This document shows positions 47,313 to 54,460 of a DNA stretch of 64,000 nucleotides, in pieces. Every line of letters begins with the position of its first letter. Positions within the stretch are counted from its first letter, which is position 1. The DNA is taken from assembly GCF_003544835.1 (NCBI RefSeq), contig NZ_CP032099.1, positions 1,736,001 through 1,800,000 on the forward strand, written 5' to 3'. Under the pieces are notes generated by a model. The model worked only from the letters and a program-made list of their open reading frames with translations, made no database searches and was not told where the DNA came from. The stretch comes from Aliarcobacter skirrowii CCUG 10374. GTDB lineage: Bacteria; Campylobacterota; Campylobacteria; Campylobacterales; Arcobacteraceae. Position numbers and translations under genes: made by a program.

Positions 47313-47953
47313 AAAACTACCTTTAAAAAAATTATAATTGATATTAAAAATATCAAAATAGAATCAACTAAACTAAAACTATTTTCATAATTTATAAAAA
47401 TTTCACCTTTAAAACCTCTTGCTTTAAAACTATCTTTTAGTTTTTCACTATTTTTAATAGTTTTTAAAAATAGTATTCCAAAAATATTTCCGTAGGTTTT
47501 ATATGTAAAAATATCTGTTTTTGCTTTAAAGTTTCTGGCCTTTAAAGACTCTTTTATATTTTTAAACTCCATATTTAAATCAAAAATAGATTTAACAGTA
47601 AAATATAAAGTAGAATTAAACTTTTTAGGAAATTTTAAAATCATAAAAGCTTTTACAATATCAAAACCATTTGAAGAGTAAAATAGTAAAAGATTAAATA
47701 AAAGTATGAAATTTACTTTTAAAAAGAGATTTAAAGCTTCATTTATATTAGTTTCAAAATATAAAAAAAGAGTTAATACAAGCACAAAAAAGTTTAAAAA
47801 TAGTAGTTTTCTTAAAATATTTAAAATATTTTTATAGTTTAAATATATAAGAAAAATCAGAGGAAGTATAAAAAATAGTTCAAATTTTGAGAAACTCAAA
47901 ATCAAACTAAATCCAACTGCACTCAACAAAGAGATAGCTGGATTTAAACTCAA
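47309..47953 (-). CDS. cbiQ: ECF-type transporter T-component (CbiQ/NikQ-like)
   Basis: A 214-residue membrane protein with about five helices. It carries the two Ala-Arg-Gly-type coupling motifs of T-components in its cytoplasmic loops: ESLKARNFKAK (about 134-144) and DSFKARGFKGE (about 171-181). These touch the ATPase. It overlaps both neighbours by four bases, indicating tight stoichiometric translation of the complex. Confidence 0.85.
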   Translation of the reverse strand: MSLNPAISLLSAVGFSLILSFSKFELFFILPLIFLIYLNYKNILNILRKLLFLNFFVLVLTLFLYFETNINEALNLFLKVNFILLFNLLLFYSSNGFDIVKAFMILKFPKKFNSTLYFTVKSIFDLNMEFKNIKESLKARNFKAKTDIFTYKTYGNIFGILFLKTIKNSEKLKDSFKARGFKGEIFINYENSFSLVDSILIFLISIIIFLKVVL

Positions 47954-48429
47954 CTTTTAACTCTTTTTATTATTAAAAATATAAAAGCTATCAAAATCAA
48001 TCCAAAAGCTATTTTAAATATCTCAAAATAGTTTAGTTGTGTTTCTAAAACCTCTATTCTGTTTTTTAAAAAAGTATTCTCTTCTAATAACTCTTTAATT
48101 TTTTTATCTTCTTCTATTTTTTCTTTATTTTCAACTTCAGCAATCTTTTTTAAAACTTTTATATCTTTGCTAACAAAGTGCGAACTTCCTGCATCAACTG
48201 TAACCTTGAAAAAATCATTTGAGCTTTTATAGTTATACTCACCATTTTCATCTAATCTACTTTCAAAAACTAAACCATCTGATTCAATTTTAAATTTACA
48301 ACTCTTGCATGGCTTAGCATTTGCAAAATATGAGTTGATATAAAGATTATCATCTTTTAAGTCTAAAAATAGATTCACCTTGTGAGCGAATAGAAATATT
48401 GGTAAAAATAAAATCAAAAAAAATCTCAT
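47950..48429 (-). CDS. NikL-like accessory component of the nickel transporter
   Basis: A 159-residue protein with a signal peptide (1-15, ending LFA), then a mature N-terminus beginning HKVNLFLD. A beta-rich periplasmic domain with a CKSC pair (about 41-44), a coiled-coil stretch (about 105-130) and one C-terminal transmembrane helix follow. Size, topology and position between CbiM- and CbiQ-like genes match NikL/CbiN-type additional components. Sequence identity to known NikL could not be tested. Confidence 0.7.
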   Translation of the reverse strand: MRFFLILFLPIFLFAHKVNLFLDLKDDNLYINSYFANAKPCKSCKFKIESDGLVFESRLDENGEYNYKSSNDFFKVTVDAGSSHFVSKDIKVLKKIAEVENKEKIEEDKKIKELLEENTFLKNRIEVLETQLNYFEIFKIAFGLILIAFIFLIIKRVKS

Positions 48430-49028
48430 ATATTTAATCCTTTAAATAAATTTGGCATTGTTTTTTTTATATATAAAAACAAAAAAAGTGTAATTAACCC
48501 TTCTAAAATCATTGTTGGAATATTTACAAGAACTATTGAATATGCTGCATTTTTATACTCTTGTTTTGAAAAAACCAAAAGAATAAACATCATAATAGCT
48601 GATAAAAAAACTCCACTAAATCCAATTATAAAAAACTTTATTTTTTCATTTAACTTTTTTAAAATATTAATTTTAAATAATAAAAATACAAAATATGCGG
48701 GAATTGCTATTATTAAAACATTTGCTCCTAAAGAGCTAACTCCTCCGTACCCCAAAAGCAAAGCTTGTAAAATAAGTGCCAAAGATATAGAAAATATTGC
48801 AACACTTCCCAAAAAAATTCCAATAAAACCTAAAAGCATTAGATGAATTTGAGTAAATCCAAAGGGTATATGAATAAATGAAGCTACAAAAAAAAGAGCA
48901 CTAAAAGCAGACGCTAGTGCTATTTTATCATTTGATAAATTTTTAAAAGAGTATATTAAAAATAAAGTAGCAACAGTAGTCGAAACTACTGTAACTTCAA
49001 GAGTTAAAATACCATCACTAATATGCAT
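48426..49028 (-). CDS. cbiM: ECF-type nickel transporter substrate channel (CbiM/NikM-like)
   Basis: A 200-residue membrane protein with about six helices and the family N-terminus MHISDGIL. Here His2 together with the N-terminal amine is known to form the metal site in NikM/CbiM. A further His-rich stretch FIHIPFGFTQIHLMLLGFIG (about 52-71) contributes to the site. It starts one base after the NikK-like gene stop and overlaps the next gene by four bases. Confidence 0.9.
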   Translation of the reverse strand: MHISDGILTLEVTVVSTTVATLFLIYSFKNLSNDKIALASAFSALFFVASFIHIPFGFTQIHLMLLGFIGIFLGSVAIFSISLALILQALLLGYGGVSSLGANVLIIAIPAYFVFLLFKINILKKLNEKIKFFIIGFSGVFLSAIMMFILLVFSKQEYKNAAYSIVLVNIPTMILEGLITLFLFLYIKKTMPNLFKGLNI

Positions 49029-49029
49029 T

Positions 49030-49755
49030 TTAGTAAGCTTTTAACCAAAGTAATGCACCATTTTCAATAGGGTATTTTTTACCATTTAGCTCTTTTTCTC
49101 CCTCTTCAATAAGTGCTGCAAATCCCCACCAACCTTTATGATTCATCACAAAAGAGAAAACTCCATTTTTATCTGTTTTAATACTTTGAGTAATATGTGA
49201 AGATGTTGGAGCTTTTAAATCAAACTCATTATAAAGTTCAACTTCTACCTCAACATTTGCTTGTGGTTTTCCATCTTTTAAAACTATACCTTGAAAAATA
49301 TTTCCAGCATAAAGAGCAAAAGGTTTTGTAAGTGGAACTATCTCATATTTTAAACCAATTGGCTCATCCCATCCATCTTCAACACCAAAAGCACTAACTA
49401 TCACTTTTGGAACATGGCTTATAAATAAACCTTCTGACTCTTCAAAATAAGGCTCAGGTTGTACAAAAAACTTATAAACTGCTGGTTTATCTATTGAATA
49501 TGAAGTTTCCCAAGCTTTGTGTTCAAACTTTTTTCTCTCTTTTAAAGGTAGAGAGTTTTTACTGTTATTTACAAAAATACCTTTTGGTTTCTCCATATTC
49601 ATACCACTTTGTTCAAAAGGGTGAATAAACATAGCCTCTATTTTGATATTTGCATCTTTTTTATCTTCGATATTATCACTAGTTGGAAGAAGAGTTAAAA
49701 AATGTGCATTTGCAAAAAGAGCTGTTAATGCTAAAGCTGAAATTACTTTTTTCAT
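49030..49755 (-). CDS. NikK-like periplasmic DUF4198 protein
   Basis: A 241-residue exported protein. The signal peptide (1-17, ending ANA) is followed by a mature N-terminus HFLTLLPTS, typical of DUF4198 proteins that accompany nickel ECF transporters. Two Ig-like beta domains follow (Met- and His-containing FIHPFEQSGMNMEKPKG in the first). It is thought to collect nickel in the periplasm and pass it to NikM. It is the first gene of the five-gene transporter operon and has an AAGGAT ribosome site. Confidence 0.82.
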   Translation of the reverse strand: MKKVISALALTALFANAHFLTLLPTSDNIEDKKDANIKIEAMFIHPFEQSGMNMEKPKGIFVNNSKNSLPLKERKKFEHKAWETSYSIDKPAVYKFFVQPEPYFEESEGLFISHVPKVIVSAFGVEDGWDEPIGLKYEIVPLTKPFALYAGNIFQGIVLKDGKPQANVEVEVELYNEFDLKAPTSSHITQSIKTDKNGVFSFVMNHKGWWGFAALIEEGEKELNGKKYPIENGALLWLKAY

Positions 49756-49845
49756 GGCTTATCCTTTTTATTTTTTGCTGATTATAATTGGCTTTACTTT
49801 ATAGAATATAAATTTTATAGTTTCTTATATAGTTTTAGAACTAGA

Positions 49846-50187
49846 TTACTCTAATTCCAAACTCATAAGATACATATCTTCACCATCTGTTACTTTTAAA
49901 TCAACACTTTGGCATTTTGGGCAAGCAAACTCATTTTTTTGTAACGTTGAATTAGCATTGCATCTATTACAAAAAATCTCAACTTTTTGAATATTTATTG
50001 AAAATTCTGCACTCTCACAAATAGTTTTCTCTTTAAAAGTATCAAAAGCTGTTTGAAGAAGTTCTGGCTCAACTCCACTTAAAACTCCAATTTTTACAAC
50101 TACTTTTGTAACTTTTTTTGCATCATTTGACTTTGCGTGTTCTTCGCAACTCTCTAGTAGTGATTGAACAATTGAGTATTCGTGCAT
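49846..50187 (-). CDS. hypA: Hydrogenase nickel incorporation protein HypA
   Basis: A 113-residue nickel metallochaperone. The N-terminal MHEYSIVQSLL holds the nickel-binding His2, and two zinc CXXC motifs follow (CNRC and CPKC, about 73-95). I chose ATG 50187, six bases after AAGGAG at 50193; upstream in-frame starts would bury His2. HypA is known to work with HypB to load nickel into the hydrogenase large subunit, and in Helicobacter also into urease. No urease gene lies in this window. Confidence 0.96.
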   Translation of the reverse strand: MHEYSIVQSLLESCEEHAKSNDAKKVTKVVVKIGVLSGVEPELLQTAFDTFKEKTICESAEFSINIQKVEIFCNRCNANSTLQKNEFACPKCQSVDLKVTDGEDMYLMSLELE

Positions 50188-50227
50188 AATAGTCTCCTTT
50201 TTAAATCTATCATTCAAAAGTAAGCAA

Positions 50228-51226
50228 TTAACAAATCCTTGGAAGCAGTTCACCAGTTGGTGTATCTAAAAATCTTTTTGTTCCCCAAGAACTATTTAAA
50301 ATAACTTTTTGTGGGTATTGAGAAGTTACTTTTCCAATAATAGAAGCGTTTGAAGCTTCAGGAAAAGTATGTAAAACTTCAATAGCTTTTGTAGCATCAT
50401 CTTTTGAAATTGCGAGTAAAAATGTTCCTTCATTTGCTAAATTTGTAGCTTCAAATCCAAGCATTTCACAAATTCCTTTTACCTCATCACTAATAGGAAT
50501 TTGTTCTTCTTCTACTTCTATACAAATATTTGATTGCTTCGCCCATTCGTTTAATACAGCACTCACTCCTCCTCTTGTAGCATCTCTAAGAGCTGTTATT
50601 TTAATGTTAGCATCTATCAAGGCTTTTACTAAAGGATATAAAGAGCTACAGTCACTTTTTAAATTTGAGTTCATATCTATACCTTCACGTGCAGTAAATA
50701 TTGTAGCTCCATGAGCTCCTATGTCACGGCTTACAAGAATTAAGTCATCTTGTGTAATATTGTTTGAGCTAATTCCACTATAAAGAACTTCTCCAATACC
50801 AGTTGTATTTATAAAAATCTTATCAACAGCACCTTTTGGAACTACTTTTGTATCACCACTTACAATTATCGCTTCATTTTTTGCTAACTCTTCTTTCATA
50901 GAGTTTACAATAATTTCAAGCTGTTCTACTTCAAATCCCTCTTCTATGATAACTGAACAAGTAAGATATTTTGGTTTTGCTCCCATCATTGCTAAATCGT
51001 TGCAAGTTCCACAAATGGCAAGTTTTCCTATATTTGCTCCATTAAAAAAAAGAGGAGTAACTGTAAAACTATCTGTACTAAATGCTAATGTTCCATTTTG
51101 AATAACTGCTGCATCTTCACTCTTTTCTAAAATCTCATTTTTAAAAGCTTTATAAAAAACCTCTTTTATTAACTCACTATTTTCAACTCCACCATTTCCG
51201 TGTGCTAATGTTATTGTTTTTGTCAT
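50228..51226 (-). CDS. hypE: Hydrogenase maturation protein HypE
   Basis: A 332-residue PurM-fold enzyme that dehydrates the HypF-made thiocarbamate on its own C-terminal Cys to thiocyanate, the source of the cyanide ligands. It begins TITLAHGNGGVENSELI, has FSTDSFTVTPLFF and LRDATRGGVSAVLNEWA, and ends PRIC with the essential C-terminal Cys. Its ATG directly follows the stop of the 46-codon ORF between it and hypD. Confidence 0.96.
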   Translation of the reverse strand: MTKTITLAHGNGGVENSELIKEVFYKAFKNEILEKSEDAAVIQNGTLAFSTDSFTVTPLFFNGANIGKLAICGTCNDLAMMGAKPKYLTCSVIIEEGFEVEQLEIIVNSMKEELAKNEAIIVSGDTKVVPKGAVDKIFINTTGIGEVLYSGISSNNITQDDLILVSRDIGAHGATIFTAREGIDMNSNLKSDCSSLYPLVKALIDANIKITALRDATRGGVSAVLNEWAKQSNICIEVEEEQIPISDEVKGICEMLGFEATNLANEGTFLLAISKDDATKAIEVLHTFPEASNASIIGKVTSQYPQKVILNSSWGTKRFLDTPTGELLPRIC

Positions 51227-51367
51227 TTATCTGTTTTCCCTACTTTTACTATACTTTTTACTTCCACTTTGAGATGTCTCAATTGGATATTTAGGATTGT
51301 GAAATTCATCCCAATTTCTATCATCACTAAACTTTTGTATTCTTTGTTTTATTTGTTCTATATCCAT
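51227..51367 (-). CDS. 46-residue mini-protein resembling an internally deleted MazG-like pyrophosphohydrolase
   Basis: A short ORF filling the hypD-hypE gap exactly: its ATG is nine bases after the hypD stop with an AAGAGA ribosome site, and its TAA abuts the hypE ATG. The first 26 residues (MDIEQIKQRIQKFSDDRNWD, then EFHNPK) match the N-terminus of MazG-like nucleotide pyrophosphohydrolases. The rest (KYPIETSQSGSKKYSK) resembles the C-terminal end of the same family. The central helices with the metal-binding EExxE and Asp residues are missing, so it cannot be an active pyrophosphatase. It may be a remnant or a small protein kept for coupling translation. Confidence 0.6.
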   Translation of the reverse strand: MDIEQIKQRIQKFSDDRNWDEFHNPKYPIETSQSGSKKYSKSRENR

Positions 51368-51376
51368 GTTATCTCT

Positions 51377-52501
51377 TTATAGTAAATTCCCATATTTATA
51401 ATAAGCACTACAAGCACCCTCTGAGCTCACCATACAAGAACCAATAGGATTTGTTGGAGTACACACAGTTCCAAAGATTTTGCAATCAGTTGGTTTTGCA
51501 ACACCTTTTAAAATCTCAGGACATTTACAAGCTTTATTCTCTTTTACTTCTTGTGTTGGTAATATATCTTTATAAACTATTTTTGCATTATATTTATCAA
51601 ACTCATCTTTTAGTTCATAACCACTATTTTCAACCTCACCTATTCCTCTAAATTTAAAAGGAACTTTTTTAAAGTATCTGTTTATAAGCTCTTGAGCTTT
51701 TAGATTTCCATCATAAGATACAACTCTTTTATACTCGATTTCCAAATTAGCTCTTTTTTCTTTGAACTGTTTTACTATCATTGAGATACTTTGCATAACA
51801 TCAACTGGTTCAAATCCACTTACAACAACTGGTTTATTATAATTTTTTGGGAACTCTTCATATATTTTGCTTCCACTAATAACACTTACATGAGATGGTC
51901 CTAAAAAAGCATCTATTTTGCAGTTTTTATCTTCTACTAAAACTCTCATAACCTCTGGAACTGTTATATGATTTATAGAAAATAGAATATTTTTTATATC
52001 TTGTTTTATCACTTGTTCTAATAAAGCACATGTCATTGGAGTTGTTGTTTCAAAACCTATTGCAAAAAAGACTACTATTTTATCTTTGTTCTCATCTGCT
52101 ATTTTTAAACAATCCATTGGAGAATAAACAAATCTCACATCAGCACCTTGGCTTCTTGCTTTTTGTAAACTCCCTTTACTTCCTGGAACTTTTATCATAT
52201 CTCCAAGTGTTACAAGTATCAGATCTTTTTGTAAACTTAAAATATAAGCACTATCTATTCTATCTTTTGGCATAACACAAACAGGACAACCAGGTCCATG
52301 AATAAAATTTATTTTTTTATTTATTAGTTGTGGTATTCCATACTTCATAATAGTATGAGTATGCCCTCCACAAACTTCCATAATATTTATAGTTTTATCA
52401 TAATCTTTTAAATCTTCATCTATTAATTTTTTATATGCTTTTATAGTTTTAGCATCACGAAAGCCATCATATAAATCTTTTAGTTGTAACTCTTTTTCCA
52501 T
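51377..52501 (-). CDS. hypD: Hydrogenase maturation protein HypD
   Basis: A 374-residue [4Fe-4S] protein that, with HypC, builds the Fe(CN)2CO unit. Visible are the redox Cys motif EVCGGHTHTIMKYG, HGPGCPVCVMP, and C-terminal Fe-S cysteines (CKCPEILKG, CKIFGTVCTP, GSCMVSSEGACSAYYKY). I chose ATG 52501, four bases after the hypC stop. A TTG at 52537 would overlap hypC by 32 bases and add 12 non-family residues. Confidence 0.95.
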   Translation of the reverse strand: MEKELQLKDLYDGFRDAKTIKAYKKLIDEDLKDYDKTINIMEVCGGHTHTIMKYGIPQLINKKINFIHGPGCPVCVMPKDRIDSAYILSLQKDLILVTLGDMIKVPGSKGSLQKARSQGADVRFVYSPMDCLKIADENKDKIVVFFAIGFETTTPMTCALLEQVIKQDIKNILFSINHITVPEVMRVLVEDKNCKIDAFLGPSHVSVISGSKIYEEFPKNYNKPVVVSGFEPVDVMQSISMIVKQFKEKRANLEIEYKRVVSYDGNLKAQELINRYFKKVPFKFRGIGEVENSGYELKDEFDKYNAKIVYKDILPTQEVKENKACKCPEILKGVAKPTDCKIFGTVCTPTNPIGSCMVSSEGACSAYYKYGNLL

Positions 52502-52505
52502 GATA

Positions 52506-52787
52506 CTATCTGTTTTGACAATTTTGAGACTCTTCAATTTCTGCTAACCTATCCTCTTGCTCAATCTCTTCTATTATCTTTTCATAAAGCTTTAGTGATT
52601 CTAGGGCATACTCTTCATCTATTTTATTCATAGCAAAACCAATATGAATTAAAACATAATCTCCTACTTTTACCTCTTCATCTATTAAATCTAAACTAGC
52701 ACTTCTTTCTACTCCCATAGTATCAACTACGCAAGTATTCATCTCAGGGTCTATACTTTTTATTTTTGATGGTATTGATAAACACAT
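52506..52787 (-). CDS. hypC: Hydrogenase maturation chaperone HypC
   Basis: A 93-residue HypC. The invariant N-terminal MCLSIPSKI (Cys2 binds the iron unit) fixes the start at ATG 52787, with AAGGA eight bases upstream. ADYVLIHIGFAMNKI-type motif (GDYVLIHIGFAM) is present. The acidic C-terminal tail (EEIEQEDRLAEIEESQ) is longer than usual. It shuttles Fe(CN)2CO from HypD to the large subunit. Confidence 0.95.
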   Translation of the reverse strand: MCLSIPSKIKSIDPEMNTCVVDTMGVERSASLDLIDEEVKVGDYVLIHIGFAMNKIDEEYALESLKLYEKIIEEIEQEDRLAEIEESQNCQNR

Positions 52788-52847
52788 ACAATTTTTCCTT
52801 TTATCTATTATTTGTAAAACAATTTTATGAATGATTCTGCAACGCAA

Positions 52848-52876
52848 GGGTAAAAATCTTTGATTTTTGGGTACCC
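52848..52876 (-). other. Hairpin in the hypB-hypC gap
   Basis: AAAAATC / GATTTTT (52852-52858, 52862-52868), a 7-bp stem with a three-base loop, flanked by GGGT / ACCC that can extend it around a bulge. The gap between hypB and hypC (128 bases) is the largest inside the hyp genes, so this may be an attenuator or RNA-processing site. Confidence 0.5.
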
Positions 52877-52915
52877 ATCGTGAAGCCTAAATGAATGAAA
52901 TTGATTTTACAAATA

Positions 52916-53695
52916 TCATCGCATTTTTCTTTTAAAATTAATCCAATCAACAACATTTTGAAGTGATTGTTTATCTTTTATAGAAACTTCCAAAATATCT
53001 ACATTTGGTTTTAGTTTTCTAGCTTCTGTTTTCTCTTTTTCTATATCATATTCAAAATATGGAAGCAAATCAGTTTTTGTAAAAAGTATTAAATCAGCAC
53101 TTCTAAACATAACTGGATATTTTGCTATTTTATCTTCACCTTCTGGAACTGAAACTAAAACAATGTTTAAATGAGTTCCTACATCATAAGATGCTGGACA
53201 TACAAGATTTCCTACATTTTCCACAAAACAGACATCGATATTCTCTAAAGATAAGTTATGCAAACCTTTATGAACCATAAATGCATCTAAATGACAAGCA
53301 CTTCCTGTTTGTATTTGAACTGCATCTATTCCTTTTGCTTTTAATCTATCTGCATCTCTTGAAGTCTCTAAATCACCCTCTACAACTGCAAATTTAAAAT
53401 CAGCAATATCTACTAAATTCTCTAAAAGTGTAGTTTTTCCACTTCCAGGACTTGACATAAGATTTATTCCTAAAACTTTATGATTATCAAAATGAGCTCT
53501 ATTATGTCTTGCTTCATGATCATTTTTATCTAAAATTTTTTGAATTACCGAAATTGTTTTTGCATCATTTAATTGAGGATTATGATGAATATTCTCATTT
53601 ATATGCGAATGATGATTTTCGTTTGAATGATGATGCTCATGTTCATGATGATTATGTTCTTGTCCTGCTATTGTACAACCGCAATCTTTACACAT
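52916..53695 (-). CDS. hypB: Hydrogenase nickel-insertion GTPase HypB
   Basis: A 259-residue SIMIBI-class GTPase. The N-terminus has CKDCGC (high-affinity nickel site type CXXCGC), then a His-rich nickel-storage stretch (about 13-40, thirteen His). The G domain has P-loop SSPGSGKTTLLEN, the metal-site TGSACHLDA and the guanine-specificity FTKTDLLPY (NKXD type, here TKTD). Works with HypA. It is divergent from the transposase-like gene. Confidence 0.96.
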   Translation of the reverse strand: MCKDCGCTIAGQEHNHHEHEHHHSNENHHSHINENIHHNPQLNDAKTISVIQKILDKNDHEARHNRAHFDNHKVLGINLMSSPGSGKTTLLENLVDIADFKFAVVEGDLETSRDADRLKAKGIDAVQIQTGSACHLDAFMVHKGLHNLSLENIDVCFVENVGNLVCPASYDVGTHLNIVLVSVPEGEDKIAKYPVMFRSADLILFTKTDLLPYFEYDIEKEKTEARKLKPNVDILEVSIKDKQSLQNVVDWINFKRKMR

Positions 53696-53812
53696 TTTTA
53701 TTCCCTTTTGTTTTATTCAATATTTTATTTAGTTTAACCCAAAAAGGCTAAATATAATATAATAGTTTACATCACTTATATATTTTTAGAACAAACTTGA
53801 TAAACTATTTTT

Positions 53813-54460
53813 ATGATTTGTCCAAACTGCAAAAATAGAAACTTTTATAATTTAGCAAATGATTATATAAAATGCACAAAATGTGCAAAAAAACTATCTT
53901 TGAAAAAGATAGCTAAAGATAAATTAATCATAGAAAAATTTTGTGAAAACAAAAATGCACTTCAAAGCTCAAAAGAGTTAAAGCTAAACTACAAAACTAT
54001 AAAAGATAGATTTGATCTGTTTAGAAAAAAAATAGCTATATTTTTGGAAAACTCTTATCAAGATTCTATACATGATTATAGTGAATATGAAGAGTTTTAT
54101 TACTTCAAACAAAGAGGAAAGAGTAAAAAAATAAAATCACTAGATGAGGCTACAAATATAATAGGATTTTACTCAAATCAAAAAGTATATACACTTCTTA
54201 TGCCAAATATAAAGTATAGAACTTTTGCTACAAATGATGAGGATTTTTTTCAATATCTTCTTTGGTACAAACTTCAATCAAAAAATTCTCATAAAACAAC
54301 TCTAAAACTATTTTGGGAGTTTCTTGAAGAGGAGTTAAAAAAATATAAAGGAGTAAATGAAGAAAATTTTTTCTACTACTTAAAAGAGTGTGAATTTAGA
54401 TTTAACTACAAAAAAAGTGAGCAAATAGAGATTTTAAACTCTATATATTTTCAAGAGTGA
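53813..54460 (+). CDS. IS1595-transposase-like protein without catalytic triad
   Basis: A 215-residue protein, the only forward gene inside the hydrogenase region. It starts with a zinc ribbon (CPNC-X17-CTKC, about 3-25), then a helix-turn-helix-like segment (ALQSSKELKLNYKTIKDRFDLFRKK), and ends with FWEFLEEELKKYKGV and FFYYLKECEFRFNYKK. That is the layout and C-terminal pattern of IS1595/ISXO2-type transposases. The expected catalytic acids are missing or replaced (Lys in TLKLFWEF where Glu is expected), and no terminal inverted repeats were seen. It may be a domesticated transposase acting as a DNA-binding protein. Its 3' end overlaps hypF by 20 bases tail to tail. Confidence 0.65.
   Translation: MICPNCKNRNFYNLANDYIKCTKCAKKLSLKKIAKDKLIIEKFCENKNALQSSKELKLNYKTIKDRFDLFRKKIAIFLENSYQDSIHDYSEYEEFYYFKQRGKSKKIKSLDEATNIIGFYSNQKVYTLLMPNIKYRTFATNDEDFFQYLLWYKLQSKNSHKTTLKLFWEFLEEELKKYKGVNEENFFYYLKECEFRFNYKKSEQIEILNSIYFQE

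Noticed and set aside
53696-53812. Terminal inverted repeats or target duplication of an insertion sequence around the transposase-like gene
   Set aside because: I looked at both flanks and found no matching inverted ends; the 3' end runs directly into hypF.
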